A DNA stretch of 64,000 nt from Korobacter sp036501185 (lineage in GTDB: Bacteria; Acidobacteriota; Terriglobia; Terriglobales; Acidobacteriaceae): assembly GCA_036501185.1 (NCBI GenBank), contig DASYAU010000138.1, positions 62,001-126,000 of the forward strand, given 5' to 3'. A program made the position numbers and the translations under genes. Shown here piece after piece: positions 1 to 8,263 of this stretch. Each line of letters opens with the position of its first letter. Positions within the stretch are counted from its first letter, which is position 1. Below the pieces are notes generated by a model. The model saw only the letters and a program-made list of their open reading frames with translations. It ran no database searches and was not told where the DNA came from.

Positions 1-1
1 C

Positions 2-967
2 GGAGATATCCAGACCGGCGACCGCACTTTGATCTCAGGGAAGACTTCGGCGGATCAGAAGACGCTTGCGGCCGCGACCATCGTGGTGATGAAAGCCGGC
101 GACATCGCCAGCAAGCAGCAGCAGGAGCGCCAGCAGTGGGCTCGCAACAGCGTAGGCGGCCTGGTGAAGAGCGTGGACCCGGCGGCGAGCACGGTAACGA
201 TCACACGCCTGGTCATGGGACAGAGTAAAGACACCACCGTGCATGTGTCGCCCACCACTGTGATCCGACGCTATGCGGCGAATTCGGTGAAGTTTGAGAA
301 TGCGACTGCGAGCACGCTGGACGCGATCCAGCCGGGCGACCAGTTGGTGGCGCGCGGACAGCACACCGGCGACGAGGTGACCGCCGACGAGATCGTCTCC
401 GGACACTTCCCGTACGTGTCGGGCAAAGTGCAGTCCGTGGATAAAGCCACAAACCAGATCACGATCGACGACCTGCTGACGAAGAAGCCGGTAACGGTGA
501 CGGTAGGAGCAGACTCGCAGTTGCGCAAGCTGCCGGAAATGATGGCGCAGCACCTCGCAATGTTCGTGAAAGGCGGCGGACAGAACGGGGTCGCGCAGGG
601 AGCGGGCCAGGAGCACCGAAATGCAGCCCCAGCCGCACAGGAAGCGGCTCCGGGTGCCGGTCAGGGTGGTGGTCAGCGGGCCCCGGGCGGTGGAAATGGG
701 GCGCGCGGTGGTGGCGATGTCATGCAGATGATCCTGAATCGCACGCCGTCCGTCCAATTGAGTGACTTACAAAAAGGCGATGCAGTGATGCTGGTGGCGA
801 CATCGGGATCTTCGACTACACCGCCGACCGTCATTACGCTCATTGCCGGCGTGGAACCAATTTTGACGGCTTCGCCGAAGGGCGATGCGTCCACGATCCT
901 GTCGCCGTGGAACCTGGGCGGCGGCAACAACGGAGCGGCCGGCGCCGATGCCGGCGTCACGCAGTAG
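2..967 (+). CDS. DUF5666-type secreted/periplasmic protein, 5'-truncated by window edge
   Basis: The reading frame is open from base 2 with no stop, so the gene begins outside the window; the TTG at 29 is only an internal codon. About 321 residues are visible. They hold at least two repeats of a small beta-barrel pattern (GxVxSVDxxxxTITV, near visible residues 50-100 and 130-170) that is typical of DUF5666 proteins. A Gly/Ala/Gln-rich low-complexity linker follows (about residues 195-235), then a third, shorter beta segment. No catalytic motif is visible. The gene ends 60 bp before the TonB-dependent receptor start, so the two are probably co-transcribed. Family assignment is by pattern only and the substrate is unknown. 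Confidence 0.7.
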   Translation, partial: GDIQTGDRTLISGKTSADQKTLAAATIVVMKAGDIASKQQQERQQWARNSVGGLVKSVDPAASTVTITRLVMGQSKDTTVHVSPTTVIRRYAANSVKFENATASTLDAIQPGDQLVARGQHTGDEVTADEIVSGHFPYVSGKVQSVDKATNQITIDDLLTKKPVTVTVGADSQLRKLPEMMAQHLAMFVKGGGQNGVAQGAGQEHRNAAPAAQEAAPGAGQGGGQRAPGGGNGARGGGDVMQMILNRTPSVQLSDLQKGDAVMLVATSGSSTTPPTVITLIAGVEPILTASPKGDASTILSPWNLGGGNNGAAGADAGVTQ

Positions 968-1027
968 GCCATGAGTTTGGGCACCAGTCGAGATTTTCTA
1001 CGGGTAGGAAAGAAGTCAGGAGCATTC

Positions 1028-4000
1028 ATGCGTTCGAGAGGTACTGCGGTACTGCTTTATTTTTTCTTTTTTGCGTTCGTCGCGACACAGGGCTGGAGCC
1101 AAGCGGCAGCCGGTGAACTGCGTGGCAAGGTGACCGATCCATCCGGAGCGGTAGTGCAGAATGCCACTGTCACCGCCACTTCCGCCAACGGCAAAGTGGC
1201 GAAGGCGACGAGCAACGCGCAAGGGATATACGAGTTGAACGGCCTTGCGCCGGGCAGCTATACAGTAACCGTCTCGGCCAAAGGGTTCACCCTGGATACT
1301 GAACCAGCCGTCACCGTGACGGCTGGCGCAACGCAGCCGTTCGACATCGCCCTTCAGATCGCAGTGGAGAAGGAGCAGGTACAAGTGCAGTCCTCCAATA
1401 CGCAGGTGGACACGTCGGCCGACAACAATGCGAGCGCCATCATCATTAAAGGCAAAGACCTCGAGGCGCTGTCAGACGATCCCGACGAATTGCAGAACGA
1501 ATTGGAAGCCCTCGCCGGCCCTTCAGCTGGCCCGAACGGCGGGCAGATGTACATTGACGGTTTCACGGCCGGTCAGCTGCCACCGAAGGCTTCCATCCGC
1601 GAGATCCGCATCAACCAGAACCCGTTCTCCGCGGAATACGACAAGCTCGGCTACGGCCGTATTGAAATATTCACCAAGCCTGGCACGGATGAGTTCCATG
1701 GACAGGCATTCGTCATCGGAAACGACAACGTTTTCAACACTACGAACCCGTTTGCCGGCGCGAACATTCCGCCATATCACTCCGAACAATTCAGCGGGAA
1801 TCTCAGCGGGCCGATCTTTAAGAACAAGGCTTCGTTCTTCATAAACGCTGAACGGCGCAACATCAACGACGAACAGGTGATCGTGGCGCAGAGCTTCGAC
1901 CCATCAACCTTTTCGGCCAGCCGGTTGGCTGAGGCAGTGAATACGCCAAGGTCGCGCACGAACATCAGCCCGCGCGTGGATTTCCAGATCTCGCCGAACA
2001 ATTCGTTGACCGCGCGTTACCAATACTGGCTCGACAACGAGAGCAACGAGGGCGTGTCAGGATTTTCGCTGCCGCAGCTCGGCTATGCCGACCGCGATGC
2101 GGAGCACACGTTCCAGGTCGGCGATACGCAGATCTATGGGCCGTCCGTAGTGAACGAGACGCGCTTCCAATACGTGCGAGAGCTCGAACAGCAAACACCA
2201 TACAACGCCATACCGCAGATCAACGTGCAGGGTGCGTTCGGTACTGGCGGCAATGCTACCGGGTTCTCGAACGATCACCAGGACCGCTACGAGCTGCAGA
2301 ACTACACCTCGGTGGTCCACGGCAAGCACATGTTCAAATTCGGTGCTCGCTTGCGCGCAACGCGTGACGCCAACTGGACAAACGGAAATTTTAATGGCGT
2401 GTACACGTACTCGTCGCTGTACTCCTACGCACTCACCCAGTACTACCTGAACCAGGGCGTTACAGTGGGGCAGATGCAGAGCAATCCGACTGCGTATTGC
2501 ACACTGCCGTCGAGCAGCAACATCGCCCCCGTGCCGGGACAGTGCGCGGGCATCGAGCAATACTCGCAGACGGTCGGCACGCCGGCGATTACCGCGAGTT
2601 ACGTGGATGCGGGCTTGTATTTCCAGGACGAGTACAAGATGCTCCCGAACCTCACGCTGAGTTACGGGCTGCGTTTCGAAACGCAGAATGAGATACAAGA
2701 CCATGGCGATTGGGCTCCCCGCGTAGGTGTTGCGTGGGGCATCGGGAAGAAAGGCAGCACGCCAAAAACCGTGCTGCGCGCCGGCTACGGGTTCTTTTAC
2801 GATCGCTTCCCAATTGGCGACATCCTGAATTCGGAACGCTTCAACGGAACCACGCAGCAGGAATACGTGGTCCAGCAACCGTGCTTCTACGATCCGACCG
2901 CTGCGGTCTCTGTCCAACAGCTCACGGCCTGCGGAACCGGAACCACCGCGAGCCGAAATTCGATCTACCAAGTGTCACCACAGCTGCGCGCGCCACTCAT
3001 CATGCAAGGGGCAGCTAGTTTAGAGCGGCAACTGTGGAAGAACGCGACCGGCGCCCTCACCTACATCAACTCGCGCGGCGTACATCAGTTGGTCACGATT
3101 AATGGCAACGCACCTCTGCCGGGAACATACGACCCGACGGACCCAGGGTCGGCGATTTACCCAGATGGTTACGCCGCGGGAAACATTTTCCAGTACTACA
3201 CCGAAGGCGTCTTCAAGCAGAACCAGTTGATCGCGAACGTGAACTGGCGCGCTTCGTCGAAATTTACCGTGATCGCCAATTACTCTCTGAGCTACGCCGA
3301 CAGCGACGTGCCAGGCAAGGCCGGCTTCCCGACGAACTCGTACGACATCATGCAGGATTACGGTCCGGCGGCATTCAACATCCGCAACCGCGGCATGCTC
3401 CTCGGGAGTTTCTCGCTGCCGTGGGCTTTCCGGATCAGTCCGTTCATCCTCATGCATTCCGGTACGTCGTACAACTTCGTGTCGGGCGTGGACACCAATG
3501 GCGACTCGATTTTGAACGACCGGCCGTATTACTGCACGACTCCGGGTGTGAACGGATGCACCGCGACAGTCCTAGGCAACTTCAGCCCAACTTTGTTGCC
3601 CGGCGGACGGCTCGTGCCGATCAATACCGGCGTGGGGCCCGGAGTATTCAGCTTCAACATGCGTTTTGGCAAAACCTTCGGATTAGGTCCCAAGCTCGAA
3701 AAAACTGCTTCGGGCGGACCTCCACAAGGCGGCGGTGGCGGCGGTCACGGACCGCACGGGGGCAATCCATTTGGCGGTGGAATGGGTGGTCACGGAATGT
3801 TCGGCGATTCTTCGGGGAGGAAATACAGCCTCACCTTCAACGCGATGGTGCGTAACCTGTTCAACAATGTGAATGAGGCTCCCCCCAACGCGATCCTCAC
3901 TTCACCCTACTTCGGGCAGGTGACAGCGCTCGCGGGAGGCCCATTCGGAGCTGGTGCTTACAATCGCCGCATCGACATGCAAGTTGTTTTCCAGTTTTAA
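1028..4000 (+). CDS. TonB-dependent receptor with N-terminal carboxypeptidase-regulatory-like domain
   Basis: This is an outer-membrane active transporter of about 990 residues. The chosen ATG has an AGGAG five bases upstream and starts directly with a signal peptide (MRSRGTAVLL, then a hydrophobic stretch and an AQGWSQA-like cleavage region); the upstream ATG at 971 would add 19 charged residues. A CarboxypepD_reg-like Ig fold comes first (GELRGKVTDPSGAVVQNATV). A plug domain follows (INQNPFSAEYDKLG, GRIEIFTKPG), then a long beta-barrel that ends in the aromatic residue typical of outer-membrane proteins (QVVFQF). Near the C-terminus lies a Gly/His-rich insertion (about 35 residues) inside a predicted loop. 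The architecture matches Oar-like receptors that are abundant in Acidobacteria. The imported substrate cannot be told from sequence. Confidence 0.9.
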   Translation: MRSRGTAVLLYFFFFAFVATQGWSQAAAGELRGKVTDPSGAVVQNATVTATSANGKVAKATSNAQGIYELNGLAPGSYTVTVSAKGFTLDTEPAVTVTAGATQPFDIALQIAVEKEQVQVQSSNTQVDTSADNNASAIIIKGKDLEALSDDPDELQNELEALAGPSAGPNGGQMYIDGFTAGQLPPKASIREIRINQNPFSAEYDKLGYGRIEIFTKPGTDEFHGQAFVIGNDNVFNTTNPFAGANIPPYHSEQFSGNLSGPIFKNKASFFINAERRNINDEQVIVAQSFDPSTFSASRLAEAVNTPRSRTNISPRVDFQISPNNSLTARYQYWLDNESNEGVSGFSLPQLGYADRDAEHTFQVGDTQIYGPSVVNETRFQYVRELEQQTPYNAIPQINVQGAFGTGGNATGFSNDHQDRYELQNYTSVVHGKHMFKFGARLRATRDANWTNGNFNGVYTYSSLYSYALTQYYLNQGVTVGQMQSNPTAYCTLPSSSNIAPVPGQCAGIEQYSQTVGTPAITASYVDAGLYFQDEYKMLPNLTLSYGLRFETQNEIQDHGDWAPRVGVAWGIGKKGSTPKTVLRAGYGFFYDRFPIGDILNSERFNGTTQQEYVVQQPCFYDPTAAVSVQQLTACGTGTTASRNSIYQVSPQLRAPLIMQGAASLERQLWKNATGALTYINSRGVHQLVTINGNAPLPGTYDPTDPGSAIYPDGYAAGNIFQYYTEGVFKQNQLIANVNWRASSKFTVIANYSLSYADSDVPGKAGFPTNSYDIMQDYGPAAFNIRNRGMLLGSFSLPWAFRISPFILMHSGTSYNFVSGVDTNGDSILNDRPYYCTTPGVNGCTATVLGNFSPTLLPGGRLVPINTGVGPGVFSFNMRFGKTFGLGPKLEKTASGGPPQGGGGGGHGPHGGNPFGGGMGGHGMFGDSSGRKYSLTFNAMVRNLFNNVNEAPPNAILTSPYFGQVTALAGGPFGAGAYNRRIDMQVVFQF

Positions 4001-4020
4001 TCCACTTAATTCAGCGTGTA

Positions 4021-4045
4021 CCCCGGCAAATAATATCTGCCGGGG
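4021..4045 (+). terminator. Possible terminator hairpin after the TonB receptor
   Basis: An 8-bp perfect stem (CCCCGGCA / TGCCGGGG) with a 9-base AT-rich loop lies 20 bp after the receptor stop. No T-tract follows, so this is a stable hairpin that may act as a Rho-assisted terminator or an mRNA 3'-end stabiliser rather than a classic intrinsic terminator. Confidence 0.45.
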
Positions 4046-4094
4046 GCAACGCCGCTGCCGTTCCATGTCTTCCAACTGAGACAAGGTTCATTCC

Positions 4095-4472
4095 ATGTAT
4101 GGGAATGTTTTACTGGTTGAAGACAGCCGCACCGAAGCAGAGTTGTTAAATGAGTATCTTCAACTCTACGGCCTGGAAGTTGAGCGCGTGACTGACGGCA
4201 GCTTTGCGCTCGAACGGTTGCGCGAGCAGAAGAGCACGCCTCCCGATGGCATAATCCTGGACTTGAACCTGCCCCTCGTCAGTGGCTACGAGATCTTGCG
4301 AGCGATTCGGCGCGACCCCACACTTCGCCCGCGCAGGGTGATTGTAACCAGCCGTTTAAAAGCGAAGAACGAAATCGACGTTTGCCTGCATATGGGTGCC
4401 GACGCCTACGTGCAGAAAAGCGACGATCCCATCCTGTTTGCCAACGATTTGTGGAAGGCCCTGGCAGCGTGA
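4095..4472 (+). CDS. Single-domain response regulator (receiver)
   Basis: A 125-residue CheY-like receiver with no output domain. The acidic pair is in VLLVEDS (residues 5-11), the phospho-acceptor is Asp56 in GIILDLNLP, the Thr/Ser switch is in VIVTSR, and the conserved Lys is in YVQKSDD. A stand-alone receiver acts by phosphorelay or by binding a partner. No histidine kinase is adjacent; the neighbours are a TonB receptor and a secreted protein, so the partner cannot be inferred from context. Confidence 0.9.
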   Translation: MYGNVLLVEDSRTEAELLNEYLQLYGLEVERVTDGSFALERLREQKSTPPDGIILDLNLPLVSGYEILRAIRRDPTLRPRRVIVTSRLKAKNEIDVCLHMGADAYVQKSDDPILFANDLWKALAA

Positions 4473-4759
4473 GAAGCCGCTGAAATTGCGGCTCACCTAG
4501 CACTTCCCTAGAGCAAAGCCCTGAGTTCTCTATACATGAAACGCCCGAGGCGAGGACATTACTTCCCGCGAATCTGGGCGTGTCCTCTTACCTAGTACTC
4601 TTAATCCCCTTACCTAGGTGTTTCCGCGAATTGGTATCGGGGCGCCCTTCCCCGAAGATTGTCTCAGGACACGAAGACACCCATCGCGAACGTGAAGCGA
4701 CTGTGTCCCCACGACAGAGCTGAGACGCCCTGTCACTTCAATTTTGTTGTGGGGGGTTT
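4473..4759. other. Intergenic region with short direct repeats
   Basis: No gene is seen in these 287 bases. A small hairpin (AGCCGC/GCGGCT) lies just after the regulator stop. Around 4590-4620 the string CTTACCTAG occurs twice, 23 bp apart. The 3' end is G-rich (GGGGGG) and serves as the ribosome-binding site of the next gene. A promoter for that gene probably lies here, but no clear -35/-10 pair was found. Confidence 0.4.
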
Positions 4760-5779
4760 ATGCAGTCTTTGTTCACGAAACCTGTGTTTTTGGGAAGTGC
4801 GTTCTGTGCGTTCTTTAGTTTGGCTGTAAATCTGGCAGGGGCTGGCACCACCCCCTCCGTAACGTTTGTTCAACCATCCGGGAGCAGCGGAACCTCGCCA
4901 CTGACCGTTGCCGCTCAATCGAACGTCTCCGTCAGAGAAATGCAGTTGTACGTGGATGGGGTGAAGTACACCCAGCAATACGGAAACACTTTTAATGCAG
5001 CTGTAACCCTCACCCCCGGCACGCACCGGATTGCGGTACAAATGCTTGGTTCGACATCGGCGGTGATGGCGAAGGCCGTGAAATATGTCACCATCTCAAC
5101 TCCTCCACCCACGACCTACGCCAATGTGGTCAAGAACATCCAGGAAATGACCAGTTGGCAGACCTGCGGTGCATGTGGCAATACCTCGGGGAATGCCGCA
5201 CTTGCCACCTACAACATGACGCGCGGCTTGACCACGCCTGCGATGGATAACCTTTCCACCTCCACCGAGTTCTCCATCAGCGGCAAAACTCCGTACACGA
5301 ATGCATTCTGGTACATCGATCATCCGATACTCACCACGCCGGTGAAGAGCATCGTCTACGATTTCTACCTGTACATTCCCGAAGCAACCGGCAATGCGCC
5401 GCAAGCCATCGAGTTCCAGTGCCAGCAGAAGGTAAACGGATACATTTACAACTTTGCCTGGCAAGCGAATTACAAGGGGAAGGTGTGGAGGACCTTTGAT
5501 TACGTGAATCGCAAATGGGTCGCGACCGCGATTCCGTTCGCCGGCTTCACCACCGGCACCTGGCACCACATCATCGCCCAATACCATGCCAGCGGAACCA
5601 ATGCTGTGCACGACTCGCTGACGGTGGATGGCGTGAAGACTCTCGTGAACATCACCCGGCCTGCAGCGTATACGGGAACCGCCGTGAAGCAGTTGACCAA
5701 TGCCTTCCAACTCGACATGAACGGCACCCCAACTCCGTACGCGGTGTATGTGGATAAGATGACCGTGAGCTACGAGTAA
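4760..5779 (+). CDS. Secreted protein with Ig-like and concanavalin/LamG-like domains
   Basis: A 339-residue exported protein. It has an N-terminal signal peptide (hydrophobic residues about 8-27, NLAGAG cleavage region). A bacterial Ig-like domain spans about residues 32-112 (TVAAQSNVSVREMQLYVDGV, GTHRIAVQML). A beta-sandwich region covers about 125-339 and resembles laminin-G/concanavalin-like carbohydrate-binding folds (YDFYLYIPE, GTWHHIIAQYH, YVDKMTVSYE). Cys residues in the SWQTCGACGN segment could form a disulfide. No catalytic residues are recognisable. The start is set by the poly-G ribosome-binding site, and a strong terminator follows. The function is probably extracellular polymer binding. 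Confidence 0.75.
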   Translation: MQSLFTKPVFLGSAFCAFFSLAVNLAGAGTTPSVTFVQPSGSSGTSPLTVAAQSNVSVREMQLYVDGVKYTQQYGNTFNAAVTLTPGTHRIAVQMLGSTSAVMAKAVKYVTISTPPPTTYANVVKNIQEMTSWQTCGACGNTSGNAALATYNMTRGLTTPAMDNLSTSTEFSISGKTPYTNAFWYIDHPILTTPVKSIVYDFYLYIPEATGNAPQAIEFQCQQKVNGYIYNFAWQANYKGKVWRTFDYVNRKWVATAIPFAGFTTGTWHHIIAQYHASGTNAVHDSLTVDGVKTLVNITRPAAYTGTAVKQLTNAFQLDMNGTPTPYAVYVDKMTVSYE

Positions 5780-5800
5780 GCAGATCCTTCAAAGGCTGGC

Positions 5801-5830
5801 GCGCCGCGAATCTGCGGCGCGTTTTTCTTT
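5801..5830 (+). terminator. Intrinsic terminator
   Basis: A 7-bp GC-only stem (GCGCCGC / GCGGCGC) with a 6-base loop is followed by GTTTTTCTTTTC. It closes the secreted-protein transcript. Confidence 0.9.
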
Positions 5831-6254
5831 TCTTAGCACAAATGCCTGTGATGGCCGTCACGCTCGCACTGTGACTTAGGACATAGACCACCGTCGATCC
5901 GCCGCGCAGAATAACAACAATTAAATAAAGGCAGGCGGGGAACGCAGGTCATAAACGACCGTGGTGCCCAGGCGATAAAGGCGATTCCAGGGAACGCCTT
6001 CTGGATGGGACATCGATCCCAGCACCCGCGGTTGAACTTCCGACCATCCTCCTACACCCCACAAGAGTTCTCCGCCTGCTGTTGTTTTTGACTGAACCGG
6101 TGGTACAACAACAGTCAGTGCAGGGGTTGAGCGAATGTCGAACGCCGCAAGCCGTTGCCAGAATGATAAAAATTCGCCCGTTTGCTCCCATTCCCCACTA
6201 GAAATTCGCAAATTTCCGTTATACAAACGACCGCGCTTTTGAGGAGGCAGTTCC
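5831..6254. other. Long leader/intergenic region before the first acyl-CoA ligase
   Basis: No convincing gene is seen in 424 bases; the minus-strand frames here are Cys/Arg/Ser-rich and have no family resemblance. An imperfect inverted pair, CTGTTGTT / AACAACAG, lies near 6076-6112. A TATACA hexamer near 6221 could be a -10 element. The segment ends with GAGGAGG, the ribosome-binding site of the ligase (7 bp spacing). Confidence 0.35.
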
Positions 6255-8165
6255 ATGTCCACGGTAGCACCCGCGCCCGGCGTGCAGAGTTTTGTAGCCA
6301 AGGAAGAGCAATACGAAGCTCCCCAGATCGTGGTTAAGCAGGCGATGCTGTCGAACTGGCAGGAGGAATACGACCGCTCGATGGAGAACCCGGAGAGATT
6401 CTGGGCCGAAGCGGCGCAGGGTTTCCGCTGGACGAAGCCATTTACCAAGGTGGTCGAGGCGAATGGCGCGCACCACAAGTGGTTTATCGGCGGCAAGACC
6501 AACATCACGCTGAATGCGCTCGACCGGCACGCCAAGTCGGAGCGCCGTAATCGCGTTGCCTACATTTGGCTATGCGAAGACGGTTCGGAACGCGTCGTGA
6601 CCTACGGGCAGCTCTATCGCATGGTATGCCGATTTGCGAACGGCTTGCGCTCCATCGACGTGAACAAGGGCGATCGCGTGGTGGTATACATGCCTCTGAC
6701 GATCGAGTGCATCGTTGCCATGCTGGCATGTGCTCGCATCGGGGCCATCCATTCCGTCGTATATGCAGGACTCGGTCACACCGCGCTGCGCGATCGCATT
6801 GAAGATGCGCAAGCGAAAGTCGTGATCGCCGGCGAGTGTACCTATCGTCGTGGCAAGACGGTTGCTCTCAAGCCGATCGTCGACGAAGCCATCGATGGCC
6901 TCGAATTCGTGGAGCACGTCGTCGTCTTCCAGCGCAGCAAGGGCGCGTTCGAAGCCGCCAGCAAGCGCGAGGTGGACTTCTATTCGCTGATGAAGTTCTC
7001 GTCCGAGTGTCCAGCGGAAGAGATGGATGCAGAAGATCCGCTCTTCATCCTGTATACCTCAGGCACAACCGGCAAGCCGAAGGGCGTAGTGCACGTGCAC
7101 GGCGGATTCATGGTCGGCACCACCTATCATCTCCGCAGCTTCCTCGACGTCAACGAGCAAGATATTTTCTGGAACACCTCGGACACAGGCTGGATCGTGG
7201 GGCACTCGTACATCGTGTATGCCCCCCTGTGCGCCGGTGTCACCACGCTGCTGCGTGAAGGCGCAATTGATTATCCCGACCCGGCAGCGGCCTGGCAGAT
7301 CGTGGAGCGCTATGGCGTGACCAAGATGTTCACCGCGCCGACGGCCATTCGCATGTTCATGCGCTTCGGCGAATCGTTGCCGCTCTCCTATGATCTGACT
7401 TCATTACGCGTGATCGCATGCGCCGGCGAGCCGCTGAATCCCGAAGCCTGGCGCTGGGCGCAAACCTACATCGCCGGTGACGGCAAATGGGGGTACGTGG
7501 TCGATAACTGGTGGCAGACCGAACTCGGCGGCCCAACCCTCGGAACGCCGGTGAGTTTGCCGATGCGTCCGGGAAAAGCCGGATTGCCCCTGCCCGGCGT
7601 TGAAGCTGAGGTGGTGGGCCTGGACGGAACGCGCTCGCCCGATGGCGTAACTGGCCGCCTCATCCTGAAGCGTCCGTTCCCCCACATGATGCGCACAGTA
7701 TGGAACAACGATGCGCGCTGGGAGCGCGAGTGGGAAGAGATCCCCGGCTGCTACATGACCGGCGATGTCGCCGTGCGCGATAAAGACGGCTATATCGCTG
7801 TGATCGGCCGCGCTGACGACGTGCTGAATGTTGCGGGCCATCGCATTGGCACCGCTGAAGTCGAGAGCGCGCTGGTTTCGCATCCCGCAGTCGCGGAAGC
7901 CGCGGCCATCGGCGTACCCGATGCGCTGAAGGGCGAGACCATCAAGGCCTTCGTGCAACTCCGCGCCGGCCACAACCCCAGCGACACGTTAAAGGCCGCG
8001 CTGGTCGATCATGTCCGCCGCGAACTCGGTCCAATTGCTACGCCTTCGGCGATCGACTTCGTTCCGTCTCTGCCCAAGACGCGCAGCGGGAAGATCATGC
8101 GGCGTCTGTTAAAGGCTCGTGAAACCGGCGCGGAAATCGGCGATCTCTCAACGCTGGAGCAGTAG
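6255..8165 (+). CDS. AMP-forming acetyl-CoA synthetase-like acyl-CoA ligase (paralogue 1)
   Basis: A 636-residue ANL-superfamily ligase that converts a short carboxylate, ATP and CoA to acyl-CoA, AMP and PPi in the cytoplasm. Visible motifs are the N-terminal ACS-type segment (KWFIGGKTNITLNALDRH), the P-loop YTSGTTGKPKG (about 258-268), the DNWWQTE motif carrying the Trp that limits the pocket to acetate/propionate-sized acids, the hinge segment GRADDVLNVAGHR, and the C-terminal acetylatable-Lys motif SLPKTRSGKIMRR. A GAGGAGG Shine-Dalgarno fixes the start. It is followed by a terminator and a second, closer acs homologue, so this copy may prefer another short-chain acid. Confidence 0.9.
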   Translation: MSTVAPAPGVQSFVAKEEQYEAPQIVVKQAMLSNWQEEYDRSMENPERFWAEAAQGFRWTKPFTKVVEANGAHHKWFIGGKTNITLNALDRHAKSERRNRVAYIWLCEDGSERVVTYGQLYRMVCRFANGLRSIDVNKGDRVVVYMPLTIECIVAMLACARIGAIHSVVYAGLGHTALRDRIEDAQAKVVIAGECTYRRGKTVALKPIVDEAIDGLEFVEHVVVFQRSKGAFEAASKREVDFYSLMKFSSECPAEEMDAEDPLFILYTSGTTGKPKGVVHVHGGFMVGTTYHLRSFLDVNEQDIFWNTSDTGWIVGHSYIVYAPLCAGVTTLLREGAIDYPDPAAAWQIVERYGVTKMFTAPTAIRMFMRFGESLPLSYDLTSLRVIACAGEPLNPEAWRWAQTYIAGDGKWGYVVDNWWQTELGGPTLGTPVSLPMRPGKAGLPLPGVEAEVVGLDGTRSPDGVTGRLILKRPFPHMMRTVWNNDARWEREWEEIPGCYMTGDVAVRDKDGYIAVIGRADDVLNVAGHRIGTAEVESALVSHPAVAEAAAIGVPDALKGETIKAFVQLRAGHNPSDTLKAALVDHVRRELGPIATPSAIDFVPSLPKTRSGKIMRRLLKARETGAEIGDLSTLEQ

Positions 8166-8190
8166 CAACAACCCTGAAACACATACTTGG

Positions 8191-8225
8191 AGCGGCCCCT
8201 ATGCACAGCACGGGCCGCTTGTTTT
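8191..8225 (+). terminator. Intrinsic terminator between the two ligase genes
   Basis: An 8-bp stem (AGCGGCCC / GGGCCGCT) is followed by TGTTTT. An ATG at 8201 lies in its loop, which argues against that ATG as the start of the next gene. Confidence 0.8.
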
Positions 8226-8263
8226 ACTATTCTCAGCACGTCCATACGGAAGGATCTCGCAAT

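Noticed and set aside
2057..2971. 304-codon minus-strand frame inside the first TonB receptor
   Set aside because: Antisense shadow of a well-supported gene with Arg/His/Val-rich shadow composition and no recognisable motif.
8201..8263. Upstream in-frame ATG for the second acetyl-CoA synthetase
   Set aside because: It lies in the loop of an intrinsic terminator; the next ATG has a Shine-Dalgarno and matches family starts.
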